Assembly (NCBI GenBank): GCA_016287975.1
Contig: JAEEXV010000110.1
Span: 1 to 21,291 of the forward strand
Reading direction: 5' to 3'
Origin: Lentisphaeria bacterium
Lineage (GTDB): Bacteria > Verrucomicrobiota > Lentisphaeria > Oligosphaerales > Oligosphaeraceae
Length of the DNA stretch: 21,291 bases
Shown here: positions 6,293 through 14,653 of the stretch, piece after piece
Numbering within the stretch: position 1 is the stretch's first letter
How the letters are laid out: each line of letters begins with the position of its first letter
Translations under genes and position numbers: made by a program
Notes under the pieces: model-generated
What the model was told of the DNA's origin: nothing
Databases searched by the model: none
What the model saw: the letters and a program-made list of their open reading frames with translations, nothing else

Positions 6293-8806
6293 ATGTCCAT
6301 CAGAATCGCGCTTGCGGGCAATCCGAACTGCGGCAAGACCACCCTCTTCAACGCCCTTACTGGCAGCAGCCAGTATGTCGGAAACTGGCCAGGCGTCACC
6401 GTCGAGAAGAAGGACGGCGCCCTACGGAACCACAAGGATGTCATCATCCAGGATCTTCCAGGCATCTATTCCCTCTCCCCGTACACGCCTGAGGAGATCG
6501 TCTCCCGCACCTATCTCGTCGAGGAGCACCCCGACGCCATCCTCAATATCGTCGACGGCACCAACATCGAGCGCAACCTCTACCTGACCACGCAGCTGGT
6601 CTCCCTCGGAATCCCCATCGTCGTCGCCATCAACATGATGGATGTCGTCGAAAAGAACGGCGACCGCATCGACATCGCAAAACTCTCCAAGGCACTGCGC
6701 TGCCCCGTTGTCAAGATCTCCGCCCTGGAGGAGACTGGCCTCGACGCCGCAACGGAGGCCGTGCTCCAGGCCGCCGCCACCAAATCCGTCGGCGAGCCGC
6801 CCCGCATCTTCAAGGGCTCCGTGGAACACGCCATCGCCCACATCGAGGAATCCCTGCAGGGCAAGGTCCCCGATTCCTTCCTGCGCTGGTACTCCATCAA
6901 GGTCTTCGAGCAGGACGAGAAGATCCTCGCCAAACTCGCCCTCGACCCCACGCTGCTGGAGCACATCCGCGAGCATATCCGCGACTGCGAGCAGGAACTC
7001 GACGACGACGCGGCGTCCCTCATCACCGACCAGCGCTACGACTATGTGAAGAGCGTCGTGGACGCCGCCGTCGTGCGGAAGCCCCGCAAGGACAACCTCT
7101 CCACCTCCGACCGCATCGACCGCATCGTCACCAATCGCTGGGCCGCCATCCCCGTCTTCGCGATCGTGGTCTGGCTGATGTACTTCATCTCCGTGCAGAC
7201 CGTAGGCGGCTGGCTCACCGACTGGGCCAATGACGGCGTCTTCGGCGAAGAAGGGTGGTTCGTCTACAAGACCGTGGACACGCCCCTCTTCTGCTCCAGG
7301 GAAGTCAACGCCAGGCGCGCGAAGGATCCCGACTACACCTGGGAGAATGTCGCGGGGAACTATCAGGACGCCGCCCGCATCATCGCCTGCTGGGAGGCGG
7401 AATACTGCAAGGCCGCCAGCCTGGAGGCCGTGCCGAAAGGCGGCCCCGACGAAGCCGTCGCCAAGGGCGTCGCCGTGCATGTGGGCTTCCAGGACGAGGA
7501 AACCGGCGCGCCGATCCCTGGGAAGAGCCGCGATTACGGCTATGCGGACTACCTCGCCGCAAAGCAGGTGCCCGAGCCCTCCCCCTCCGACTTCGGCCTC
7601 TGGGTGCCCTCCCTGCCCCGCCTCGCGGGACGCCTCTTCGACCGCCTGAAGATTCCCGACGGGGCCTGGGGGCGCACGCTGATCTTCGACGTGCTGTTCC
7701 ACGGCGTCGGCACGGTGCTGGGCTTCGTGCCTCAGATCATCATCATCTTCCTGTTCATGGCGTTTCTGGAGGACTGCGGCTACATGGCGCGGGTCGCCTT
7801 CATCATGGACCGCCTCTTCCGCTCCTTCGGCCTTTCGGGCAAGTCCTTCATCCCGATGCTCATCGGCATGGGCTGCGGGGTGCCCGCGATCATGGCGACG
7901 CGCACCATCGAATCGGACCGCGACCGCCGCATGACCATCATGCTGGCGACCTCCATCCCCTGCGGCGCGAAATACGCGATCATCGCGCTCTTCGTGACCG
8001 CCTTCTTCGGCGGCAACGCCTTTGTCGCCACCGCCATGTACCTGGTGGGGATCGCGGTCATCGTCATCGGCGGCCTCGTCCTCAAGAAATGCCGCGCCTT
8101 CGCGGGGGAGCCGATCCCGTTCGTGATGGAACTGCCATCCTACCACATGCCCAGCGCCACCAGCATCCTCCGCCACACCTGGGAGCGCACCCGCGGCTAT
8201 GTCGTCAAGGCGGGCACCATCATCTTCGCCGCCTGCGTCGTCACCTGGTTCCTCAAGAGTTTCAACTGGCGCCTCCAGATGGTGGACCTGGAGCAGTCCA
8301 TCCTCCGCGACATCGGCGCGAGTTTCGCCTGGATCTTCAAGCCGCTGGGCTTCGGCAACTGGAAAGGCGCCGTTTCCTCGGTCGTCGCCCTCATCGCCAA
8401 GGAGCAGGCCGTCGCCAACCTCGCCATGTTCACGGACAACGCCGAGACGGTCGGCAAGGCCGTCGCGATCCACCAGCTCTTCGACGCCTGGAACGCAGGC
8501 CTCGGCCTCGCCTCCCTCGCAGGGCTCTCGTTCATGCTGATGAACCTCTGGAATCCCCCCTGCATCGCCGCGATCGCCACGATGTGGCGCGAAATGGGCG
8601 ACTGGCGATGGGGCGTCGCCACTCTCGTCTTCCAGATGCTGCTGGGCTACTTCCTCGCCTTCGTCACCTTCCAGCTCGGCGCCTGGCTTTTCTACCGCCA
8701 GCCGTTCACCGCCTGGACCGCCGTTGCCCTCGCCCTGGTCGCCGCGCTCCTCTATCTCATCTTCCGCCCCGCCCCGAAACTCGCTGGAAAGGCGCCAAAG
8801 GCGTAG
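6293..8806 (+). CDS. feoB: Ferrous iron transporter FeoB (with extracytoplasmic insertion)
   Basis: 837-residue inner-membrane Fe(II) transporter. The N-terminal G domain shows G1 GNPNCGKT (9-16), G2 GVTVE (34-38), G3 DLPG (54-57) and G4 NMMD (114-117; NxxD). Membrane segments start near 284 and again near 462. The two Cys gate motifs are present: GMGCGVPAIMATRTI and SIPCGAKYAIIALF. E. coli FeoB is 773 residues; the extra length here sits between TM1 and TM2 (about 307-460), a soluble stretch with Cys334, Cys366 and Cys372 that should face the periplasm. Start 6293 has a GGAGG Shine-Dalgarno and lies 15 nt after feoA. No feoC follows; the gene converges on priA. Confidence 0.96.
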   Translation: MSIRIALAGNPNCGKTTLFNALTGSSQYVGNWPGVTVEKKDGALRNHKDVIIQDLPGIYSLSPYTPEEIVSRTYLVEEHPDAILNIVDGTNIERNLYLTTQLVSLGIPIVVAINMMDVVEKNGDRIDIAKLSKALRCPVVKISALEETGLDAATEAVLQAAATKSVGEPPRIFKGSVEHAIAHIEESLQGKVPDSFLRWYSIKVFEQDEKILAKLALDPTLLEHIREHIRDCEQELDDDAASLITDQRYDYVKSVVDAAVVRKPRKDNLSTSDRIDRIVTNRWAAIPVFAIVVWLMYFISVQTVGGWLTDWANDGVFGEEGWFVYKTVDTPLFCSREVNARRAKDPDYTWENVAGNYQDAARIIACWEAEYCKAASLEAVPKGGPDEAVAKGVAVHVGFQDEETGAPIPGKSRDYGYADYLAAKQVPEPSPSDFGLWVPSLPRLAGRLFDRLKIPDGAWGRTLIFDVLFHGVGTVLGFVPQIIIIFLFMAFLEDCGYMARVAFIMDRLFRSFGLSGKSFIPMLIGMGCGVPAIMATRTIESDRDRRMTIMLATSIPCGAKYAIIALFVTAFFGGNAFVATAMYLVGIAVIVIGGLVLKKCRAFAGEPIPFVMELPSYHMPSATSILRHTWERTRGYVVKAGTIIFAACVVTWFLKSFNWRLQMVDLEQSILRDIGASFAWIFKPLGFGNWKGAVSSVVALIAKEQAVANLAMFTDNAETVGKAVAIHQLFDAWNAGLGLASLAGLSFMLMNLWNPPCIAAIATMWREMGDWRWGVATLVFQMLLGYFLAFVTFQLGAWLFYRQPFTAWTAVALALVAALLYLIFRPAPKLAGKAPKA

Positions 8807-8821
8807 CCGCCGCGACCAGGC

Positions 8822-11062
8822 TTACTGCAGGAACCTCGGGTCGACGTCGATGTCGACGGGGACCTTGCGCAGCTGCGCGGGGGGCATCTGCTCCCGCGCC
8901 TGGCGGAAGGCCGCGACAATCGCGCGGATATTCGGCCCCCGCAGCAGGATGTGGTAGCGGAAGAAAGTGGCGATCTTCGCCAGCGGCGCGGGCATCGGCC
9001 CGATCACCTGCACGCCTGGGGGCAGCAACGGCGCGAGCCGTTCATGGAAGGCGACGGCGGCGGCGGCGGTCGCGGCTTCGTCTGGCGACTTGAACTCCAG
9101 CAGCGCCATGTGGGTATACGGCGGGAAGCCCAGCGCCTGGCGGCCAGGCATCTCCTGGTCGTGGAACTCCTGGAAGTCCTGGCGCTGCGCGGCCAGCAGC
9201 GCATAGTTGTCGGGGGTATATGTCTGGACGACGACGCGTCCTGGCGTATCGCCGCGCCCCGCGCGCCCCGCGACCTGGGTGATGAGGTCGAAGGTGCGCT
9301 CGGCGGAGCGGAAGTCGGGCACATTGAGGCCGATGTCGGCCTGGATGATGCCGACGAGGGTGACGCGCGGGAAGTCCAGCCCCTTGGCGATCATCTGGGT
9401 GCCGATGAGGATGTCGATGGAGCCGCGCCGAAACTGCTCCAGGAGCCGACGGTAGGAGTCGGCGTTGGTCATGGTGTCGGAATCCATGCGGGCGACCATC
9501 GCTTTCGGAAAGGCCGCGCGGGTCACGCTCTCGACGCGCTCCGTCCCGAAGCCGCCATAGCGGATCTCGGGGTTGCCGCACTGCGGGCACTGTTCAGGAA
9601 CTTCCTGCTGCGCGCCGCAGAGATGGCAGATCAGGCGCCCCATCTTGCGGTGGTAGGTGTAGGCCAGCGAGCAGTTCTGGCACATCGCCGTCCAGCCGCA
9701 TTTGGAGCAGGTCAACTGCGAGGCGAAGCCGCGGCGGTTCAGAAAGAGGATGATCTGCTCCTGCTTCGCCAGACGGTCGTGGATCAGCTCCGTCAGGCGC
9801 GACGAAAAGAAGCTCGCCTTCTTCTCGTCCTTCAGCGCCGCCGATTCCTGCCGCATGTCCACCAGTTCGATCGCGGGCATCGGATGGTCGTCGATGCGCT
9901 CTGGCAGCCGCACCAGTTCGTATTTTCCGACGGTGCAGTTGTGGTAGGATTCCAGGGCGGGCGTGGCAGATCCGAGCACCACCGCGCAGTGCTCCAGCCG
10001 CGCCCGCACCACCGCCACGTCCCGCGCGTTGTAGTGCGGCATCTCGTCCTGCTTGTAGGTGCTTTCGTGCTCCTCGTCGACCACGATCAGCCCCAGTTTC
10101 CGAAACGGCGCGAAGAGCGCGGAGCGCGCGCCCACCGCAATCCGCGAGCGCCCCGCGTTGATGCGCGTCCACTCGTCGAAACGCTGCCCGTCCGAGAGCC
10201 CGCTGTGCAGCACCGACACCTGGTCGCCGAAACGCGCTCGGAAGCGCGTCACCGTCTGCGGCGTCAGCGAAATCTCCGGAACCAGCACAATCGCCTCGCG
10301 CCCCTGCTCCAGGCAGTGCGCGATCGCCTGCAGATAGACCTCGGTCTTGCCAGACCCCGTGACTCCGAAGAGCAGAATCGGCCTGGGCGCGGGCGCGTCC
10401 AGCGCCGCAGTGATGCGCGCGAGCGCCTCCGACTGCGCCGTTGTCAGCCGCTTCGGCTCGTCAGGCACCACCTGCAGATTGGCGAAGGGGTCGCGCTCCT
10501 GCACGCGCCTGGAGCGAGACAGCCAGCCGTCGTCCAGCAGCGCGTCGATGACGGACTGCGAGGCGTCGACCGCCCCCAGGAGTTCCCTGGCGGCGAGGGA
10601 GCCGCCGAGTTTCAGGAGCGTCTTGAGGACCTGCTGGCGCTTCGGGGTGAGCGCCGCGAACTCCTGCGTGCCCGTGTCGCGTCCCTTCGGCGTGAGGTCG
10701 ATGTAGAGCGCCTCCTTGTGCTGCATTTCGCCCTTTCGGACGACGGCGGGCAGCAGGTTCCAGACCACGCATTCGTGGGGGGCGCAATAGTATTCGCAGA
10801 GCCAGTCGGCGAGGCGCATCAACTGCGGCGGCACCTGCCGCGCCTCGTCTTCCAGCGCCAGGATCGGGTTCAGGTTCGGGAACTCCGAGGCCGCCTTCAA
10901 CTTCAGCACATAGCCCGAGCGCTCGCGGTGGTTGAAGAGCGCGCGCACCCGACTGCCAGGCTGAAGCCGCCCCAGCAGTTCAGGCGGGATGGAATAATCG
11001 AAGCCGCGCCCCGTTGCCAGGTTGAAGGCGACTTCGGCAATGGTCAACGGGGCTTCAGGCAT
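8822..11062 (-). CDS. priA: Primosomal protein N' (replication restart helicase PriA)
   Basis: 746 residues; E. coli PriA is 732. PriA is a superfamily 2 3'-to-5' DNA helicase that reloads the replisome at stalled forks. Seen: an N-terminal 3'-DNA-binding domain (FDYSIPPELL 21-30, PGSRVRALF 35-43), Walker A GVTGSGKT (233-240), DEEH (329-332) with the following ESTYKQDEMPHYNARDVA, motif III GSATPA (364-369), eight zinc-binding Cys in four CxxC pairs (452/455, 461/464, 479/482, 492/495) and VAGRAGRGD near the C-terminus. No motif is broken. It begins 9 nt after the oxidoreductase stop, so it is probably read with that operon, and its stop is 15 bp from the convergent feoB stop. Confidence 0.96.
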   Translation of the reverse strand: MPEAPLTIAEVAFNLATGRGFDYSIPPELLGRLQPGSRVRALFNHRERSGYVLKLKAASEFPNLNPILALEDEARQVPPQLMRLADWLCEYYCAPHECVVWNLLPAVVRKGEMQHKEALYIDLTPKGRDTGTQEFAALTPKRQQVLKTLLKLGGSLAARELLGAVDASQSVIDALLDDGWLSRSRRVQERDPFANLQVVPDEPKRLTTAQSEALARITAALDAPAPRPILLFGVTGSGKTEVYLQAIAHCLEQGREAIVLVPEISLTPQTVTRFRARFGDQVSVLHSGLSDGQRFDEWTRINAGRSRIAVGARSALFAPFRKLGLIVVDEEHESTYKQDEMPHYNARDVAVVRARLEHCAVVLGSATPALESYHNCTVGKYELVRLPERIDDHPMPAIELVDMRQESAALKDEKKASFFSSRLTELIHDRLAKQEQIILFLNRRGFASQLTCSKCGWTAMCQNCSLAYTYHRKMGRLICHLCGAQQEVPEQCPQCGNPEIRYGGFGTERVESVTRAAFPKAMVARMDSDTMTNADSYRRLLEQFRRGSIDILIGTQMIAKGLDFPRVTLVGIIQADIGLNVPDFRSAERTFDLITQVAGRAGRGDTPGRVVVQTYTPDNYALLAAQRQDFQEFHDQEMPGRQALGFPPYTHMALLEFKSPDEAATAAAAVAFHERLAPLLPPGVQVIGPMPAPLAKIATFFRYHILLRGPNIRAIVAAFRQAREQMPPAQLRKVPVDIDVDPRFLQ

Positions 11063-11071
11063 TGAATTCGA

Positions 11072-12256
11072 CTAACTCCCGAAGGTGGAGCCCATGTTCG
11101 GCTGCTTCGCTTTCGCCGCCGCCTTCTTGACCGCGCCCTTCTTGTAGCGGGACTTGGCGACCAGTTTCTTCAGGTGTTCGGCGTAGACCTTCGAGTCGAT
11201 CGGCAGTTCGACGGGGCGCTTCAGCCAGCCAGACAGCATCATCGCGTTGCCCAGCTCCAGGCCGCGGATGCCCTCCTCCACGGGCGCCATCAGCTTGCCG
11301 CCGTTGCGGATCGCGTTGATGACATTGGCGACGATGCCCATGTGGGCGGTCGGCGCGACATCGGGATCCACGGGGATCGGGATCTCCCAGGTCTCGGGCG
11401 GCTTGAACCCGCGCGTCCTGTCGACGATCGCCTCCTTGGTGCCCAGGCGGTTGCGGAAGAAGACCAGCTGCCCCTTCTCGCAGACCAGCTTGCCGTTGTT
11501 GCCGCAGATCTCCAGGCGGTTCGTCCCAGGGGCCTCGCCTGTCGTGGTGATGAAGTTGCCCGTGACGCCGTTCTCGTATTCCAGGTAGGCGTTGACCTCG
11601 TCCTCGACCTCGATGTCGTGGTACTTCGCAATGAAGATGTGCGCGTCGACGAGTTTCGGCATCCCGAAGAACCACGTCATCAGATCCAGCTGGTGCGGGC
11701 ACTGGTTGGTCAGCACGCCGCCGCCCTCGCCCGCCCACGAGGCGCGCCAGTCGCCGCTGTCATAGTAGCCCTGCGCGCGGAACCAGTCCGTGATGATCCA
11801 GTTCACCCGCTGGAGCTTGCCCAGGTCGCCGTTGTCGATCAGATCCTTGATCTTCTGGTAGACGTGGCGCGTGCGCTGGTTGAACATCGCCGACTTCACC
11901 AGTTTCGGATACTTCTTGCACGCCGCCAGCAGCCGCTCCGCCTCCGCCTTGTGAACGCAGATCGGCTTCTCCAGGATGAAGTTCATCCCGTGCTGCATCG
12001 CCGCGATCGCCAGATCGGGATGGTCGTAGTGCGGGACCGCGATCATCACCAGCTCCGCCCCCGACTTCGCGAAGAACTCCTTCGACGAGGTGAAGCACTT
12101 CACCTTGGAACGCAGCGCCTCGTCCACCCGCTCGAAGGCCTTCGGGTTGGTGTCGCACACCGCGACCAGTTCCGCCCCCTTCACGCCGTTCACATGGTTC
12201 GCATGGTAGCTGCCCATGTTCCCGATCCCGATCACGCCGATCTTGACTGGCTTCAT
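11072..12256 (-). CDS. Gfo/Idh/MocA-family NAD(P)-dependent oxidoreductase
   Basis: 394 residues from the ATG at 12256, chosen because AAAGGAG lies 6 nt upstream and the family begins at KIGVIGIGNMG (residues 5-15, Rossmann GxGxxG). The frame stays open 22 codons further upstream without family resemblance. Other motifs: EKPIC (96-100, with the catalytic Lys97) and GGVLTNQCPHQLDLMTWFFG (179-198, His188 and Asp191), typical of sugar and cyclitol dehydrogenases. Residues beyond about 360 form a Lys/Ala-rich basic tail (KKGAVKKAAAKAK) that is not part of the usual fold. No signal peptide. It lies 62 nt after the sugar kinase gene and 9 nt before priA. The substrate is unknown; a nucleotide-sugar or glycoside dehydrogenase would suit the neighbours. 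Confidence 0.9.
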   Translation of the reverse strand: MKPVKIGVIGIGNMGSYHANHVNGVKGAELVAVCDTNPKAFERVDEALRSKVKCFTSSKEFFAKSGAELVMIAVPHYDHPDLAIAAMQHGMNFILEKPICVHKAEAERLLAACKKYPKLVKSAMFNQRTRHVYQKIKDLIDNGDLGKLQRVNWIITDWFRAQGYYDSGDWRASWAGEGGGVLTNQCPHQLDLMTWFFGMPKLVDAHIFIAKYHDIEVEDEVNAYLEYENGVTGNFITTTGEAPGTNRLEICGNNGKLVCEKGQLVFFRNRLGTKEAIVDRTRGFKPPETWEIPIPVDPDVAPTAHMGIVANVINAIRNGGKLMAPVEEGIRGLELGNAMMLSGWLKRPVELPIDSKVYAEHLKKLVAKSRYKKGAVKKAAAKAKQPNMGSTFGS

Positions 12257-12262
12257 TTGACT

Positions 12263-12269
12263 CTCCTTT
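12263..12269 (-). promoter_or_regulatory. Shine-Dalgarno AAAGGAG for the Gfo/Idh gene
   Basis: On the minus strand AAAGGAG ends 6 nt before the ATG at 12256. It supports the internal start over the longer open frame beginning at 12322. Confidence 0.75.
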
Positions 12270-12318
12270 GTCCTTATGTTGTTGTCTCTATGGCCTTTGA
12301 TGGTCCCTTGAAAACTCC

Positions 12319-13425
12319 TCACACTTCCTCCGCCAGACGCCGAATCTTGGATTCGCGCGCCTCGATGGATTCGCAGAGTTTGAATTGCACCAGCGCACGG
12401 TGCAGGTTCTGGGCCTCGCGGCGCACGCGGAAGTAGATGTCGCCCGCGATGTAGTCAGCGAAGAAGCGCAGACCCAGTTCGAAGGTGATGAGGCGGATGG
12501 CGTCGTAGAGGTAGTTGCGGTCGGCGTCGGTGAGGAAGCCCATCTCGTGGGCCTTGTAGCCCTTGAGCACCGCCTTGCAGAGATCCGTGTCGAAGAAGAC
12601 GCTGGAGAGTTCCGCGCTCTCCTCGCCCGCGGGGTTGCAGCACGAACGCAGGCAGTCGCCGATGTCGTAGTGGATGAGGCCGGGCTTCACCGTGTCCAGG
12701 TCGATGATGCTGGTGCCCTTGCCCGTCGCATCGTCGATCATCACGTTCGCGGTCTTGGGATCGCCGTGGATCGGCCGAAGCTTCAGTTCGCCGCGCTCCT
12801 TCGCGGCCTCCAGCACATCGACGATGCCGCGGCGCTGGTCGATGAAACGCATCGCGTTGCGCGCGCGCGGCGCGGCCTCCAGGCGAGCCTTGCCCTCGGG
12901 CGCCGCAAGCGCGTCATCAAGTTGCCGCAGATACCGCGGCGTGATGTGGAAGCCTGGCAGCGTGTCGTGCAGCACCTCGACTGGCATCTCCGAGAGGATG
13001 CGATGGAACTGCCCCAGCACCGCCCCGATCTCGAAGGCGTGCTCGGGGCTCTGCACCTGGTCGTAGGAACTCGCCGAGGCGATCACCGTGATCGCCCGCC
13101 AGTAGTTGCCCTCCCCGTCCACCGCGAAGTCGCGCCCGTCCTTCGCGGGGATGATGCGCGGCAACTGCCAGATGCGGTCGGCGGTGTCCTGCTCCGCCTC
13201 CAGCCGCTTGTGGACGAACTGGGTGACATAGTGCATGTTCGCCATCACCTTCTCGGGTTCGCGGAAGACCCGCTTGCTGATCTTCTGGAGAATGAAGCGC
13301 TCCTCGGAGAAGACCGTGCGGAAGATGACGAGATAGGTGTCGTTGACGTTGCCTGAACCAGTCGCCTCGACCGAGACCAGGCGTCCGTTCACCTGGAACC
13401 GCTGGGCCATGAGTGCTGCCTGCAT
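12319..13425 (-). CDS. APH-family sugar kinase, N-acetylhexosamine 1-kinase (NahK)-like
   Basis: 368 residues, close to the 359 of bifidobacterial NahK, in the aminoglycoside phosphotransferase/choline kinase fold. Seen: GSGNVNDTYLV (23-33), the lobe characteristic of NahK-like proteins; a candidate ATP-contacting Lys48 in FILQKIS; Brenner motif HGDPKTAN (220-227, catalytic Asp222); and IIDLDTVKPG (240-249), which supplies the metal-binding Asp. NahK makes N-acetylhexosamine 1-phosphate; here the substrate is inferred only as a sugar phosphorylated at the anomeric position. The start at 13425 has GGGAGGA 7 nt upstream. It lies 15 nt after hldD and 62 nt before the oxidoreductase, so the three are probably one operon. 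Other members of this broad family phosphorylate homoserine, choline or antibiotics. Confidence 0.8.
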   Translation of the reverse strand: MQAALMAQRFQVNGRLVSVEATGSGNVNDTYLVIFRTVFSEERFILQKISKRVFREPEKVMANMHYVTQFVHKRLEAEQDTADRIWQLPRIIPAKDGRDFAVDGEGNYWRAITVIASASSYDQVQSPEHAFEIGAVLGQFHRILSEMPVEVLHDTLPGFHITPRYLRQLDDALAAPEGKARLEAAPRARNAMRFIDQRRGIVDVLEAAKERGELKLRPIHGDPKTANVMIDDATGKGTSIIDLDTVKPGLIHYDIGDCLRSCCNPAGEESAELSSVFFDTDLCKAVLKGYKAHEMGFLTDADRNYLYDAIRLITFELGLRFFADYIAGDIYFRVRREAQNLHRALVQFKLCESIEARESKIRRLAEEV

Positions 13426-13440
13426 CGTGTCGTCCTCCCG

Positions 13441-14448
13441 CTAGTCTCCCAGGTGCGCCATCCCGCGCGACAGATACGAGACATAGTCCCGCGCGGCCTC
13501 CTCCAGCGTCATCAGCGGCGCCGTGTACCCCGCCTTCCGTATCTTCGCAATGTCCAGGCACGTGTAGTACTGGTAGCGCGGACGCAGGGATTCTGGCATC
13601 TCGATGTATTCGATCTTCACGGGCCTCCCCATCGCCGCGAACATCGCCTTCGCCAAATCGTTCCACGAACGCGTCGCCCCGAAGCCGATGTTGTAGAGCC
13701 CGCGGCACGACGCGCCCTCGTTCATGAAGAAGACCGTCATCTTCGCCGCGTCCTTCACATACAGGAAGTCCCGCACCTGCTCCCCGTCCGCATACTCCGA
13801 ACGGTAGCTCTTGAACAGCGACACCTTCCCCGACGCCGTGATCTGCTCATAGGAGCGCAGCAGCATGCTGCGCATGTGCGCCTTGTGGTATTCATTCGGG
13901 CCAAAGACATTGGAGTATTTCACGCCGACGAAGCGCCCCTCCGTCAGCCAGCCGCGCCGCCACAGAAACTGGTCGAAGACCTGCTTCGACCAGCCGTATT
14001 TGTTGAGCGGGCGCAGTTTCGGGATCAGCGCCTCGTCGTCGACGAAGCCCGCCTCGCCGTCGCCGTAGGTCGCGGCGCTGGAGGCGTAGATCATCCGCGC
14101 GCCCTTGCGCATCGCGTATTCCGCGAGCGCGCGACCGAAGTCGAAGTTGTTCTTCACCAGATACGACGCGTCCTTCTCGGTGGTGTCGGAGCACGCCCCG
14201 AGATGGAAAATCACCTGGAACGGATAATCCTCGCCCAGCCGCCCGCTTTCCAGCAGCCCCCACAGCTGGTCCTTCTCGAAATAGTCCGCATAGCGGAGCG
14301 CGCGCAGATTCTGCCACTTCTCGCCCTCCCCCAGGTGGTCCGCGACCACGATGTTCTCGTATCCCAGTTCATTGAGGCGGTGCACGATCGCACTGCCAAT
14401 CAGCCCCGCACCCCCCGTCACCAGAATCCACGTCGACAAATCCTGCAT
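13441..14448 (-). CDS. hldD: ADP-L-glycero-D-manno-heptose 6-epimerase
   Basis: 335-residue extended SDR enzyme that inverts C6 of ADP-D-glycero-beta-D-manno-heptose to supply L,D-heptose for the LPS inner core. Seen: NAD-binding TGGAGLIGS (11-19), the HldD signature HLGACSDTTE (82-91), SSAATYG (123-129), catalytic YGWSK (151-155), YSNVFGPNEYHK (178-189), RDFLYVKD and RPRYQYYT. Together these separate HldD from GalE and other epimerases. The ATG at 14448 has AGGGGA 7 nt upstream; a TTG two codons earlier is possible but unnecessary. It is the first gene of the minus-strand group. No other heptose genes (hldE, gmhA, gmhB, waa) lie in the window. Confidence 0.93.
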   Translation of the reverse strand: MQDLSTWILVTGGAGLIGSAIVHRLNELGYENIVVADHLGEGEKWQNLRALRYADYFEKDQLWGLLESGRLGEDYPFQVIFHLGACSDTTEKDASYLVKNNFDFGRALAEYAMRKGARMIYASSAATYGDGEAGFVDDEALIPKLRPLNKYGWSKQVFDQFLWRRGWLTEGRFVGVKYSNVFGPNEYHKAHMRSMLLRSYEQITASGKVSLFKSYRSEYADGEQVRDFLYVKDAAKMTVFFMNEGASCRGLYNIGFGATRSWNDLAKAMFAAMGRPVKIEYIEMPESLRPRYQYYTCLDIAKIRKAGYTAPLMTLEEAARDYVSYLSRGMAHLGD

Positions 14449-14653
14449 CGTCAATTCCCCTACGCTCCGCTAACAACGAAAAACGTCATGCCCTCAATAT
14501 AATCGGCACCCGCCAATTTTCCCACGCACCCACGCAAACTCCATCGGAGCCCCCGCGGCTGTGCGCGCCATCTCCAAAACACACGCTATATTATTGCGTT
14601 TTCCAGTTCACCCTTACCATCGTCCCTACCGTTCATCTTGGAGGCCCTGTAGT
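14449..14653. promoter_or_regulatory. Divergent promoter region between hldD and ackA
   Basis: 205 bp, more AT-rich than the flanking genes, must carry start signals for both directions. On the plus strand TATATT (14587-14592) about 60 nt before the ackA start and TATAAT (14498-14503) are -10-like; on the minus strand the same AATATA block reads TATATT (14501-14496) about 50 nt before hldD. None has a good -35 at 16-18 nt, so these are candidates only. Confidence 0.35.
14640..14644 (+). promoter_or_regulatory. Shine-Dalgarno GGAGG setting the TTG start of ackA
   Basis: GGAGG ends 9 nt before the TTG at 14654. This spacing, with the canonical acetate kinase N-terminus beginning exactly there, fixes a non-ATG start for ackA. 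Confidence 0.8.

Noticed and set aside
6422..8473. A 683-codon minus-strand open frame opposite feoB
   Set aside because: Low-complexity Asp/Gly/Val/His sequence without domain motifs, fully covered by a certain FeoB on the other strand.
14561..14653. Upstream GTG start for acetate kinase
   Set aside because: It would add 31 residues not found in the family, while the TTG at 14654 has a perfect GGAGG spacing and gives the canonical N-terminus.
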